A DNA stretch of 55,048 nt, taken from assembly GCF_014649815.1 (NCBI RefSeq), contig NZ_BMTT01000029.1:1-55048 (forward strand). Reading direction: 5' to 3'. Shown piece after piece: positions 26,211 to 34,350 of this stretch. The DNA comes from Streptomyces mutabilis. GTDB lineage: Bacteria; Actinomycetota; Actinomycetes; Streptomycetales; Streptomycetaceae. A program made the position numbers and the translations under genes. The notes under the pieces are model-generated. The model had not been told where the DNA came from. It saw only the letters and a list, made by a program, of their open reading frames with translations, and did no database searches. The number at the start of each line of letters is the position of its first letter. Position 1 is the first letter of the stretch.

Positions 26211-27154
26211 CGCGGTCGCAGCGGCAGCGCACGGTCACCGTCATCGGTGCCGGCACCATCGGCCTGGGCTGGATCGCCTTGTTCCTCGGGCACGGGCTGC
26301 GGGTGCGGGTCAACAGCCGCAGGCCCGAGGCCGCGTCGATCGTGGCCGAGGCACTGGAGCTGTACGCCCCGTACCTGCCCGACGGCACGGCGGACCCGGC
26401 GACGTTCGCGGAGCGGCTGGAGTTCGAGCCGGATGTCGAGCGGGCCGTGGCGGACGCCGACGTCGTCGTCGAGAACGCGCCCGAGAACCTGGCGCTGAAG
26501 CAGGAGCTGTTCGAGCGGATCGGCAAGGCGGCCCCGGAACGGGCGCTCCTGCTGTCCTCCACGTCGACCCTGAACCCGGACGACATGGGCGCGCGGATGG
26601 CGGACTCCGGCCGTCTGGTCGTCGCCCATCCCTTCAACCCGCCGCACGTGGTGCCGCTGGTGGAGGTCGTCGCGGGCGAGCGTACGGCGCCGGAGGCGGT
26701 CGACGAGGCCGTCGCGTTCCTGGAGTCGGTCGGCCGGGTACCGGTGGTGCTGCGCAAGCCGATCCTGGCCTTCGCGGCTAACCGGCTGCAGTCGGCGCTG
26801 CTGCGCGAGTCCGTCCACCTGGTGCGTGAGGGAGTGGTCTCGCTGGAGGAGCTGGATCGCGTGGTCACCCACTCCATCGGTTTGCGGTGGGCGACCGTCG
26901 GGCCGTTCCTCGCCTTCCACCTCGGCGGCGGCAAGGGCGGTCTGCGCAAGTGGCTGACCACCCTCGGGGCCGGCCTCGAGCAGGGCTGGGAGCTGCTCGG
27001 CCGCCCGCCGATGGACGACGAGACGATCCAGTTGCTCATCGGCCAGGCGGAACAGGCGTACGGGGCACGGTCCTTCGAGGAGCTGGTGCGCGAGCGCGAC
27101 ACGAAACAGACCGCGATCCTGCGCACGCTCGCCGAGGTGTCCGCGCAGGAGTGA
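26207..27154 (+). CDS. 3-hydroxyacyl-CoA-dehydrogenase-like ketoreductase (ActVI-ORF1 type)
   Basis: In actinorhodin-type pathways this enzyme reduces the C3 ketone of the bicyclic intermediate stereospecifically and so sets the pyran-ring configuration. The 315-residue protein has VIGAGTIGLGWIALFLGHGLRVRVNSR (Rossmann), DADVVVENAPENLALKQELF, SSTSTLNPDDMG, VAHPFNPPHVVPLVEVVAG (catalytic His) and the C-terminal helical domain with LAFAANRLQSALLRE. ATG at 26207 overlaps the LLM gene stop. Its presence is one of the strongest indicators of a pyranonaphthoquinone product. Confidence 0.92.
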   Translation: MTRSQRQRTVTVIGAGTIGLGWIALFLGHGLRVRVNSRRPEAASIVAEALELYAPYLPDGTADPATFAERLEFEPDVERAVADADVVVENAPENLALKQELFERIGKAAPERALLLSSTSTLNPDDMGARMADSGRLVVAHPFNPPHVVPLVEVVAGERTAPEAVDEAVAFLESVGRVPVVLRKPILAFAANRLQSALLRESVHLVREGVVSLEELDRVVTHSIGLRWATVGPFLAFHLGGGKGGLRKWLTTLGAGLEQGWELLGRPPMDDETIQLLIGQAEQAYGARSFEELVRERDTKQTAILRTLAEVSAQE

Positions 27155-27462
27155 TCCGCGCGGGCCCGGATCCGCCGGGCGACGGCGGCCACGGCCCCGG
27201 CGCCGACCTCCACGGAGTCGTCGGCGCCGGGTGCACCGACGGCCAGGAGGCGCCGACCGGCACCGCCCGCACCGTCCTCCGGCCGCCGCACCACCGGGCC
27301 GCCTGGCCGAGCGCCGCTCGGGGCCGTTTCGGGGTCCGCGTCTTGAGCGGATCTCGAAACGAGCTCGAGCCGTTCGCGCGATCATGGTCCGTACGACGGA
27401 TGCGGGCGCGGGCCACTGCGTACCGCATCCCCGAATCCACGATCGAGGAAGCGGTGATCGCC
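27155..27462 (+). promoter_or_regulatory. Promoter region of the enoyl reductase gene with SARP-type repeat
   Basis: Gene-free 308 nt. TCGAAAC (27354) and TCGAGCC (27365) are direct heptamers exactly 11 bp apart. Eight nt further is GATCAT (27380-27385), a fair -10 element, the spacing typical of SARP-driven promoters. Transcription would start near 27392, giving a 5' leader of about 70 nt. The upstream half is GC-rich with no recognisable feature. Confidence 0.5.
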
Positions 27463-28383
27463 ATGAAGGCTGTGGCCTTGACGACGTTCGGCGGACCGGA
27501 GGTCCTGACGCTGTCGGACGTCGCGGCTCCCCAGGCCGGCCCCGGCCAGGTCCGGGTGCGGGTCCGGGTCGCGGGCGTCCAGCACTTCGACGCCCGTATC
27601 CGCAGGGGCTGGACACCGCCGTACCTCGGCGCGGTCGAGCCACCGGTGGTGCCGGGGAACGAGTTCGCGGGCGTCGTGGACCAGGTCGGCGAGGGCGTCA
27701 CCGGCCTGGAGGTGGGCGCCGAGGTGCTCGGCTTCACGACGCTCGGCTGCTACGCCGAGTACGTGGTGGCGCCGGCGGCGCAGGTCGTGCGCAAGCCGGC
27801 CGGCATGCCGTGGCAGATCGCCGGCGGCTTCTCCGGCAACGGCCAGGGCGCGCACATGGCGTTGCGGGAGCTCGGGGTGGGCCCCGGCGACACCGTCCTG
27901 ATCCACGCGGCGGCGGGGGCGCTCGGCACGTTCTCGGTGCAGCTGGCCAAGGCGTGGGGCGCCACCACGGTCATCGGTACGGCAAGCGAGGAGAACCACG
28001 CGTACCTGCGGTCCATCGGAGCGGTCCCGGTGACGTACGGAGACGGGCTCGTCGAGCGGGTCAGGGCCCTGGCTCCGCAGGGTGTCGACGCCGCGATGGA
28101 CAATGCGGGGCCCGACGCGCTGCGTGCCTCGGTGGAGCTGGTCAAGGACCGCCACCGGATCCGCACCATGGTCTCCGACGAGGCGGCCCAGGAGCTGGGG
28201 GTGCCGCCGCTGACACCCGCGCGCTCCGCCACCCGCCTTCAGGAGCTGGCCGACCTGTACGCACAGGGGCAGATCGAGCTTCACATCCGGGCCGCCCATC
28301 CGCTGGAGCGGGCCGCGGACGCGCACCGGGCACTGGAGACCGGTCACGGCCGCGGCAAGATCGTCCTCACCGTGGCTGACTGA
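27463..28383 (+). CDS. Enoyl reductase, zinc-less MDR family (ActVI-ORF2 type)
   Basis: Reduces the exocyclic or ring enol double bond during pyran formation in actinorhodin-like pathways. The 306-residue protein is a quinone-oxidoreductase-like medium-chain reductase: MKAVALTTFGGPEVLTLSDV, VVPGNEFAGVVDQVGEGV, NADPH motif HAAAGALGTFSVQLAKAWG, and VDAAMDNAGPDALRASVELV. No zinc-ligand Cys cluster is visible. ATG at 27463 lies 11 nt after GAGGAAG. It has its own upstream region with a SARP-type repeat, so it may be controlled separately from the preceding run of genes. Confidence 0.9.
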   Translation: MKAVALTTFGGPEVLTLSDVAAPQAGPGQVRVRVRVAGVQHFDARIRRGWTPPYLGAVEPPVVPGNEFAGVVDQVGEGVTGLEVGAEVLGFTTLGCYAEYVVAPAAQVVRKPAGMPWQIAGGFSGNGQGAHMALRELGVGPGDTVLIHAAAGALGTFSVQLAKAWGATTVIGTASEENHAYLRSIGAVPVTYGDGLVERVRALAPQGVDAAMDNAGPDALRASVELVKDRHRIRTMVSDEAAQELGVPPLTPARSATRLQELADLYAQGQIELHIRAAHPLERAADAHRALETGHGRGKIVLTVAD

Positions 28384-28415
28384 GCGCCGCTTCTCCGGCC
28401 GGGTCCGGTGTGTGG

Positions 28416-28447
28416 GAGGCCCGCCCCCTCGGGTGGGGGCGGGCCTC
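28416..28447. terminator. Perfect 13-bp hairpin, bidirectional terminator
   Basis: GAGGCCCGCCCCC (28416-28428), loop TCGGGT, GGGGGCGGGCCTC (28435-28447). It lies between the convergent enoyl reductase (stop at 28383) and the second aromatase/cyclase (stop at 28462) and can end both transcripts. Confidence 0.88.
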
Positions 28448-28461
28448 TCCCGCACCGGGCC

Positions 28462-29406
28462 TCAGCGCGTTTCCAGGTGTTCCTTCACGCCGTCGAGGAG
28501 CAGCCGGACCTTGGCGCTCAGCTCCCGCCGGACGAAGGCGGTGGCGTCGGCGGTGCTCTTGCCGCGGCCCAGCATCCCCTCGATGCCCTCCCGGTCGATG
28601 ACGACCGTCTGCTCGGACGTGACACGGGTGCCGCCCGGTGCCGGCGCCAGGTGCCAGCGGACGTGGTGGCTGCGGCCGATGGGCGGCAGCACCAGCTGCT
28701 TGTAGGCGAGAGTGCGCGGGGGGCGCCCGACCCGCGCGGTCCGCATGGCGAGCAGCCCACCGGACGTCTCCACCGTGTCGATCTCGACGAGCTGCAGCCC
28801 GTCGGCATCCTGCAGGGGCGTGGCCCGCGCGACGTGCGACAGGATGCCGGGCCAGGCGCGCACGTCGTACAGGGCGCGGTACACGGCCTCCTCCGGCGCC
28901 GCGATGTCGACGGCGTCGGTGACGGTCAGCAGCAACTCGGCGGCGTCGGACGACATCTCGGCGGCGGCGCGGACCGCGGCCGTCTCGCCCTCCGCGACGG
29001 TGTCGATGACGCGGGCGGTGGCCTCTCGCGCCGCGGGGTCGTCCCCGGTCAGGGTGTAGTGGTGCAGCAGCCGCACGGTGCACTTCCGCTCGGACAGCGG
29101 TTCGACGACCCAGGTGCGGCGCATGGTCTCCAGCGGGGCCGCGGGCGACTCGGGCCGGAAGTCGATGCGCAGTCCGGCGTCGTCCACGCGGCGCAGGGCC
29201 ACCCAGTGCACGACCTCGTCGCCGGTCGTGGTCCACATGCCGATGCGCTCGAAGTCGCCTTCGGTGCCGAGGAGTTCGACGTGGACGAAGGGCTGGAAGA
29301 TCCAGGGCCAGTTGTCGAGGTCGGCGAGCAGCCGGTGGACCGCCTCGGCAGGTGCCGCCACCGTGACCTCGTGCGCGGCACGTGCCGCCCGCTCATGTAC
29401 TGCCAT
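28462..29406 (-). CDS. Didomain aromatase/cyclase, diverged copy 2
   Basis: A 314-residue two-half START/Bet v1-like protein: HEVTVAAPAEAVHRLLADLDNWPWIFQPFVHVE in the first half, LLLTVTDAVDIAAPEEAVYRALYDVRAWPGILSHVAR in the second, and AYKQLVLPPIGRSHHVRWHLAP near the end. It keeps the layout of ActVII-type enzymes but differs widely from the two closely related copies at 20.4 and 40.8 kb. It may handle a later ring or the second polyketide chain. It is a single minus-strand gene: the hairpin at 29534-29574 separates it from the upstream reductase gene. Confidence 0.88.
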   Translation of the reverse strand: MAVHERAARAAHEVTVAAPAEAVHRLLADLDNWPWIFQPFVHVELLGTEGDFERIGMWTTTGDEVVHWVALRRVDDAGLRIDFRPESPAAPLETMRRTWVVEPLSERKCTVRLLHHYTLTGDDPAAREATARVIDTVAEGETAAVRAAAEMSSDAAELLLTVTDAVDIAAPEEAVYRALYDVRAWPGILSHVARATPLQDADGLQLVEIDTVETSGGLLAMRTARVGRPPRTLAYKQLVLPPIGRSHHVRWHLAPAPGGTRVTSEQTVVIDREGIEGMLGRGKSTADATAFVRRELSAKVRLLLDGVKEHLETR

Positions 29407-29533
29407 GTGTGCTGGTCCTTCCGCGGTCGGGGCTGTGGTGCACTGCCTCGGTAGAGGGTCGCCAGGGCGTCTGGAGGTCTGGTCGAGGTCCGCGCGAAGC
29501 CGTGCGCCGCGGTGCGTGCCGCCGTAAGGCGAA

Positions 29534-29574
29534 CGCCCGTGAGCGCCCGGCAGGCTCGCCGGGGCTCACGGGCG
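29534..29574 (-). terminator. 17-bp hairpin after the NmrA-type reductase gene
   Basis: CGCCCGTGAGC-g-CCCGGC (29534-29551, one bulged G) pairs with GCCGGGGCTCACGGGCG (29558-29574) around a 6-nt loop. It begins 20 nt past the reductase stop in its direction of transcription, so that gene forms a separate unit from the cyclase gene downstream. Confidence 0.85.
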
Positions 29575-29594
29575 CGGGACGCGAACGGTGCGGG

Positions 29595-30425
29595 TCAGGA
29601 GGCGGCCAGCCGCTGGGACAGGAACCGCTCCAGGGTCAGCAGGCCCGGGTGCTCCTTGCGCAGCGCCGGGATGTCCGCCTGGTAGCCCTCCTCGGCGAAC
29701 CACTCGAACATGCGGTCCTCGATGGGCTGCGGCTCGAGGCGGGTCGGCGTCCCGGTGAGCCGCTCGTAGATCTCGGCGACCTCGGTGAAGGTGACCTCGT
29801 CACCGGCGAGCGCGACCTGCCGGCCGAGGTACTTCTCCGGCTTGTCGAAGGCCTCGGCTGCGAAGTGGCCGATGTCGTCGGAGGCGATGAACTGCATCGG
29901 CCGCTCGGGCTTCACCGGCAGCTGCATCACGCGCTCGCCCTGGACCCCGGCGAAGTGGAGCAGGTTGTTCATGAAGAACACCGGCCGCAGGATGGTGGCG
30001 GGAATGCCGAGCGACAGGACGTGCTGCTCGATCTCGGCCTTGGTCTCGAAGTGGTCGATGCCGGAGCCGCGCTCGGCGCCGTCGACGGAGCTGTAGACGA
30101 GGTGCGCGACGCCGTTCTCCTTGGCGACGTCGGCGACCGCCTTGCCCTGGCGCACCTCGGCGGCGAGCGTCTCCGGCTCGTACCCGAGCGCCTGCACGCT
30201 GAACACGCCGTGTACGCCGGCGGTGGCACGACGCAGCGACTCGACGTCATTCTGGTCGCCCTGGACGAGGACGGCGCCCTGCTCCTTGAGCGCCTGGGCC
30301 TCCGGCTTGTCGGGGTTGCGCACGAACGCGTGCACGGTCCAGCCGCGCGAGAGCAGCTCGCGGGCCGTGGCGCCGCCCTGGTTCCCGGTGGCACCGAGGA
30401 CGAGAATGATCCTGTTGTCGCTCAA
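29595..30425 (-). CDS. NmrA-family NAD(P)H-binding reductase, probable quinone/redox stress protein
   Basis: A 276-residue atypical SDR: LVLGATGNQGGATARELLSRGW (NAD(P) motif GxxGxxG), VFSVQALGYEPETLAAEVRQG, VYSSVDGAERGSGIDHFETKAEIEQ and RPVFFMNNLLHF. The NmrA/QOR2 group includes quinone reductases and redox sensors. TTG at 30425 is chosen because AAGGAG lies 8 nt upstream and the fold begins at once; no ATG is nearby. The gene is preceded by a SoxR operator inside a promoter with 19-bp spacing, which points to induction by redox-active compounds such as the quinone product itself. Role in protection or in tailoring is open. Confidence 0.85.
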   Translation of the reverse strand: MSDNRIILVLGATGNQGGATARELLSRGWTVHAFVRNPDKPEAQALKEQGAVLVQGDQNDVESLRRATAGVHGVFSVQALGYEPETLAAEVRQGKAVADVAKENGVAHLVYSSVDGAERGSGIDHFETKAEIEQHVLSLGIPATILRPVFFMNNLLHFAGVQGERVMQLPVKPERPMQFIASDDIGHFAAEAFDKPEKYLGRQVALAGDEVTFTEVAEIYERLTGTPTRLEPQPIEDRMFEWFAEEGYQADIPALRKEHPGLLTLERFLSQRLAAS

Positions 30426-30454
30426 CGTCTTACTCCTTGATCGCTGTTGAACCG

Positions 30455-30485
30455 AGTCTCGGACCTCAAGCGCGCTTGAGGTCAA
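30455..30485 (-). promoter_or_regulatory. SoxR-type promoter and operator upstream of the NmrA gene
   Basis: The palindrome CCTCAAGCGCGCTTGAGG (30464-30481), flanked by GA and TC to make 22 bp perfectly symmetric, matches the SoxR box CCTCAAG-N4-CTTGAGG. On the minus strand TTGACC (30485-30480) can be the -35 element and GAGACT (30460-30455) the -10, separated by 19 bp. That overlong spacer with the operator inside is the signature of MerR-family activation. No soxR gene is in the window; the cellular SoxR would act in trans. Confidence 0.85.
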
Positions 30486-30504
30486 GGGGGACCGGGAGGG
30501 AAAG

Positions 30505-30522
30505 AAGTGACCTGGGTCACTT
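30505..30522. repeat. 18-bp palindrome over the glycosyltransferase stop codon
   Basis: AAGTGACC-TG-GGTCACTT is symmetric over 18 bp and overlaps the stop codon of the glycosyltransferase gene (30517-30519). It could be a weak terminator stem or an operator upstream of the SoxR-type promoter, which starts 20 nt further on. I cannot tell which. Confidence 0.5.
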
Positions 30523-31668
30523 TCCGGCGAGAGCCAGCAGGCGCGGCACCATCTGGTCGGGTCCCGGGTCCGCCGCCAGCGCCCTGGCCCCGTCCTGGAC
30601 GGACGCACGCAGCCCTTCGTCGTGCAGCAGCGACTTCAGGAGCGCGGCGTCGACGTCGCCCGGTTCGCGGTTCAGGCCGAGCCCGCACCGCTCGAGCATC
30701 GCCGCGTTGATCCAGTTGTCGGCGCCGTGCGGCATCGCCAGCTGCGGGACCGCGGCATGCAGGGCGGCCAGGGTCGTCCCCGCACCGCCGTGGTGGATGA
30801 TCGCGTCACACGTGGTCAGCAGGGTGCTCAGGGGCGTCCAGCCGACGAGCCGCACGTTGTCGGGCAGCGTGCCCAGCGTTTCCAGATCCGGATCGTCGCC
30901 GAGTGCGAGCACGAACTCCGCGTCGATGCCGGCGGCGGCACCCAGCACGCTCTCCAGGCTGCCGACACCGCTCACCCGGGGCACCGTGGTGCCCAGCGTG
31001 ACACAGACTCGGGGGCGGTTCTTGGGCTCGGCCATCCAGTCGGGCAGGGTGCCGCCCCCTTGGAAGGGGACGGCCCGCATGCTCCAGCCCTCGCCCTCCC
31101 CGTGCATCATGTGCTCCGGGGCGAAGTACAGCGACGTGATGGACGGCAACTCGGCCGGGACGCCGACCCGTTCGTACAGCGAAGTCAGGTGCGGCAGGTA
31201 CCGCTCGGGCAGCGTCCCCTCGCGCAGGAAGCTGAATCCGTGGTCGACCGCCGGCACGCCCAGAGCTCGCGCGGTGACCAGCGCGGCACCCTGCAGCCGG
31301 GAGTAGACGATCAGGTCCGGCTGCCATGCCTCGGCGAAGCGCAGCGTGCCCTCCAGCATCAGATCGCTCACCCGGGCGAACTTCTCCAGGATGGTGTCCG
31401 GTGTCTGCGGATTCTCGGCGACGGCCAGCCCGAGCTCTCGCATGGCGCGCGCCTTCTCCTCGGCCGACCCCGACCGCCGGAAGACGGCGGCGAAGTCGGC
31501 ACCGGGCGACACCTCGCGCACCGCGAAACCCGCCTGGGCCGCGGCCGCGGTGGAGACTCCCGAGGTGGCGACGGCGACATCGTGCCCTGCGACGCGGAAG
31601 GCCCATGCGAGGCCGGAGGAAGGATAGAGATGGGCCAGCCCCGGAGAGACGGCGAACAGCACGCGCAT
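30517..31668 (-). CDS. GT-B glycosyltransferase (antibiotic type, GT1)
   Basis: Transfers the TDP-deoxysugar to the aromatic core. The 383-residue protein has the N-terminal acceptor domain beginning VLFAVSPGLAHLYPSSGLAWAF, the interdomain RPRVCVTLGTTV near residue 220, and the donor site LVGWTPLSTLLTTCDAIIHHGGAGTTLAALHAAVPQLAMPHGADNW. Its compact form and lack of a DesVIII/EryCII-like helper nearby resemble C-glycosyltransferases such as UrdGT2 or the medermycin enzyme, but linkage type cannot be fixed by eye. ATG at 31668 follows GAGGTCGACGCG; a GTG 27 nt upstream is possible. It is the only glycosyltransferase in the window. Confidence 0.92.
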   Translation of the reverse strand: MRVLFAVSPGLAHLYPSSGLAWAFRVAGHDVAVATSGVSTAAAAQAGFAVREVSPGADFAAVFRRSGSAEEKARAMRELGLAVAENPQTPDTILEKFARVSDLMLEGTLRFAEAWQPDLIVYSRLQGAALVTARALGVPAVDHGFSFLREGTLPERYLPHLTSLYERVGVPAELPSITSLYFAPEHMMHGEGEGWSMRAVPFQGGGTLPDWMAEPKNRPRVCVTLGTTVPRVSGVGSLESVLGAAAGIDAEFVLALGDDPDLETLGTLPDNVRLVGWTPLSTLLTTCDAIIHHGGAGTTLAALHAAVPQLAMPHGADNWINAAMLERCGLGLNREPGDVDAALLKSLLHDEGLRASVQDGARALAADPGPDQMVPRLLALAGK

Positions 31669-31777
31669 CGCGTCGACCTCGATTCCAAGAGACACCGTGA
31701 TATGTGGAAACTGGACGGCTACCGGCGCAGAGACTGCCCCGAACCCCTCGACGGGTCCTCGAGAAGCGGCCGAGACG

Positions 31778-33250
31778 TCACGAGGCCGGACTGCCGGAGT
31801 CCGACCGCTGCCGCGGCGATGCGTCCGCACCGCCCGCGTCCTGCCGGTCCGCCGCCGGCCGCATACGGGGCAGCAGGGCGGCGGGCACCAGGGACACCAG
31901 GGTCAGCCCCGCGGCCCACCAGAAGGTGTGACCGTAGGCGCCGGCCTCGGCTGCCGGAGCCGTCGAGGTGTCCGCCAGTTGCAGTCCCAGGACCAGGGCG
32001 ATCACCGCGGTGCCCGACGAGGCGCCGATGCGCTGAACGACGCTGATGGTGCCGGTCGCCCGGGAGATCCGCCCCTCGGGAACGTCCCGGTAGGCGGCCG
32101 TGGCGATGGCGACCCCGAGCAGACCGACCCCGAATCCGCGTACCACGAGCGCGGCGCTCAGCAGTGCCGCGGGCGGGTCCGCGGACAGCTGGGTGAAGGG
32201 CAGCGTTCCGGCGAAGGTGAGGACGGTACTGCCGATCACCAGCGGCCGGGCCCCGTACCGGTCTGCCAGCACACCTGCCACCGAGATGCCGATCAGCGAC
32301 CCGATGCCCTGCGGTGCGAGCAGCCAGCCGATGTCGTCCGCCTCGTAGCCGCGTACCCGCGCGTAGAACAGCGGCAGCAGCAGCAGCGGACCGTAGACGG
32401 CGATGCCGTGCAGGAAGGTCATCACGGACGAGGCGGTGAACGTCCGGTGGGCGAACAGCCGCAGGTCGATCAGGGGGGCGTCCGCGCGCAGCGCGTGCAC
32501 GACGAACGCGACGAGCAGTGCGGCACCGACGCCCAGGAACAGCACCGGCAGCGCGCGGGAGGCTTCTCCCGCCTCGCCGATGCGGGAGAAGCCGTACACG
32601 AGCAGCACCAGGGCGGGCGGCAGCAGCGCCAGGCCGATCCGGTCCAGCGGCACCTCGCCGGACGGGTTCCCGGCCGGCAGCACCCGCCACGACAGGACCA
32701 GCGCCAGCAGGCACAACGGTATGTTGATGATGAAGATCCAACGCCATCCGGCAGTTCCGACGATCACCCCGCCGAGCACCGGCCCCAGGATCGGCGCCAG
32801 CTGGCCGGGGATGCCGACCAGGCTCATGATCCGTCCGAAGCGCTTCGGCCCCGCCGCCTGGGCGAGGATCGCCATGTTCAGCGGGAGCACGAGTCCGCCC
32901 CCGACACCCTGGACGACGCGGAAGACGACCAGGCTCTCCAGCGACCAGGCCAGACCGCACAGCACCGAACCGGCCAGGAAGGCGGCCAGCGCGGACATCC
33001 ACATGCGTCGGGCGCCGAAGCGGTCGATGGCCCATCCCACCACCGGAGTCACCAGCGCCATGGTCAGCAGGTAGGCCGTGCTGACCCAGGCGACCGCGCT
33101 CTCCGAGGCGTCGAACTCCCGGGAGGTGGCGTCCAGGGCGACGGTGACGATGGTGGCGTCCAGCAGAGCGGCGAACGAGCCGACCATCTGGACGCCGGCC
33201 AGGACCAGCAACGGCCGGCCCAGGGGCGGCGCCTCGGATTTCGTTGCCAT
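31778..33250 (-). CDS. MFS drug exporter, second copy (DHA2 type)
   Basis: A 490-residue, 14-helix proton antiporter. The first helix ends with LLDATIVTVALDATSREF (DHA2 motif D1), loop motif A is GWAIDRFGARRMWM, helix 4 has RVVQGVGGGLVLPLNMAIL, and helix 5 carries the antiporter motif C-like GPVLGGVIVG. ATG at 33250. It lies between the glycosyltransferase and the HAF-repeat genes in one minus-strand run. Two exporters in one cluster may serve two products or different stages. Confidence 0.92.
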   Translation of the reverse strand: MATKSEAPPLGRPLLVLAGVQMVGSFAALLDATIVTVALDATSREFDASESAVAWVSTAYLLTMALVTPVVGWAIDRFGARRMWMSALAAFLAGSVLCGLAWSLESLVVFRVVQGVGGGLVLPLNMAILAQAAGPKRFGRIMSLVGIPGQLAPILGPVLGGVIVGTAGWRWIFIINIPLCLLALVLSWRVLPAGNPSGEVPLDRIGLALLPPALVLLVYGFSRIGEAGEASRALPVLFLGVGAALLVAFVVHALRADAPLIDLRLFAHRTFTASSVMTFLHGIAVYGPLLLLPLFYARVRGYEADDIGWLLAPQGIGSLIGISVAGVLADRYGARPLVIGSTVLTFAGTLPFTQLSADPPAALLSAALVVRGFGVGLLGVAIATAAYRDVPEGRISRATGTISVVQRIGASSGTAVIALVLGLQLADTSTAPAAEAGAYGHTFWWAAGLTLVSLVPAALLPRMRPAADRQDAGGADASPRQRSDSGSPAS

Positions 33251-33260
33251 GGAAGCGGGC

Positions 33261-34346
33261 TCAGTCCTTCCACAGGGCGGCCAGCGTGGCCCCGTCGCCC
33301 GATGTCGTATAGCCCGCGACGTCCCCCTGGGCATTGATCTGGTACCCCTCGGCGGCACCGGCCCCCAGGACGCCGAGCTTCGTCACCGTGCCGTCGGGAG
33401 CCCACCGCACGGCGTGCGCCTGGCCCCCCGGGCTGTGGGTGTACCCGGTGCTGTACCCCGCGTCGTTGATGGCCCACGAGGAACCGCCGGTGTCCCCCGG
33501 GGGCAGTTCGAGCACGGTCGGGGTGCCGTCGGCCTCCCAGCGCAGCGGGCGGATCAGCGGCTGGTCGCCGGCCACGAACGAATGGCCCACCGCGACACCC
33601 TTGTTGTTGATCCAGCTGGCATGGCTGGAGTCGTCCCCGGGCAGCGGTGCGAGCACGGTGGGCCTTCCGTCGGCGGCCCACCTCAGGGACGTCAGGACGC
33701 CGCCCGGAGTGCCTGAGTAGCCGACCGACACGCCATGGTCGTTGATGCCGCCGACGCCCCCTGCCGGGTCGCCGGGCAGCGTGGCCAGCTCGACGACCTT
33801 TCCCCTCGGGCTCCACTTGACCGGCCGGTGCACACCCGCCGGGGTGCTGGAGATGCCCACGGCGGTGCCGTGTTCGTTGATGCCGTAGGCGCGCGTGTCG
33901 GTGGCGCCGGGCAGGCCCGGCAGCCGGACCGCACCGTACCGGGTCCACTTCACGGCGTCCTCGACCTCGTCGGGCCCGGCCGACATGCCGACGATCGTGC
34001 CGTCCTCCCAGACCGTGTACGCCACGCTCTCCACGTCGCCGGGCAGGGTGCCCAGGTCCTTGACCCGACGGCCGTCCGCGCTCCAGCGCACCGCGTGCAT
34101 CTGCCCTGCGGCGTTCCCGGCGTAGCCCACGACCACACCGTTGTCGTCGATCCCGAAGGCCACGCCGAACGTGCCGCCGGGCAGCGGGGGCAGGACGGTG
34201 GCCGCGGGTGCGGCATGGGCCGAGGCGAGAGGGGTGGCGGCCAGGGTCACGCCCGCCGCGAGGACGGCGAGCACACGGCGTACGAGACCGTCCCGGCCCA
34301 CCGGGCGGACGCGCCCGGTCCGCTGCACGGCAAGAAGGTTCGGCAT
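33261..34346 (-). CDS. Secreted HAF-repeat protein, copy 1
   Basis: A 361-residue exported protein. The N-terminus has a basic region and a hydrophobic stretch VLAVLAAGVTLAATPLASA followed by AHAAPAA, a good Sec signal peptidase site near residue 46. The rest is about seven HAF-type repeats of 40-45 residues, each with a motif like LPGD...AYGINEHGTAVG followed by ...AVRWSPDG. The repeats probably form a beta-propeller or similar solenoid. Function of the family is unknown. It is 10 nt from the exporter gene and 4 nt from the second copy, clearly in the same operon. Proteins of this kind are unexpected inside a type II PKS cluster. Confidence 0.85.
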   Translation of the reverse strand: MPNLLAVQRTGRVRPVGRDGLVRRVLAVLAAGVTLAATPLASAHAAPAATVLPPLPGGTFGVAFGIDDNGVVVGYAGNAAGQMHAVRWSADGRRVKDLGTLPGDVESVAYTVWEDGTIVGMSAGPDEVEDAVKWTRYGAVRLPGLPGATDTRAYGINEHGTAVGISSTPAGVHRPVKWSPRGKVVELATLPGDPAGGVGGINDHGVSVGYSGTPGGVLTSLRWAADGRPTVLAPLPGDDSSHASWINNKGVAVGHSFVAGDQPLIRPLRWEADGTPTVLELPPGDTGGSSWAINDAGYSTGYTHSPGGQAHAVRWAPDGTVTKLGVLGAGAAEGYQINAQGDVAGYTTSGDGATLAALWKD

Positions 34347-34350
34347 CAGG

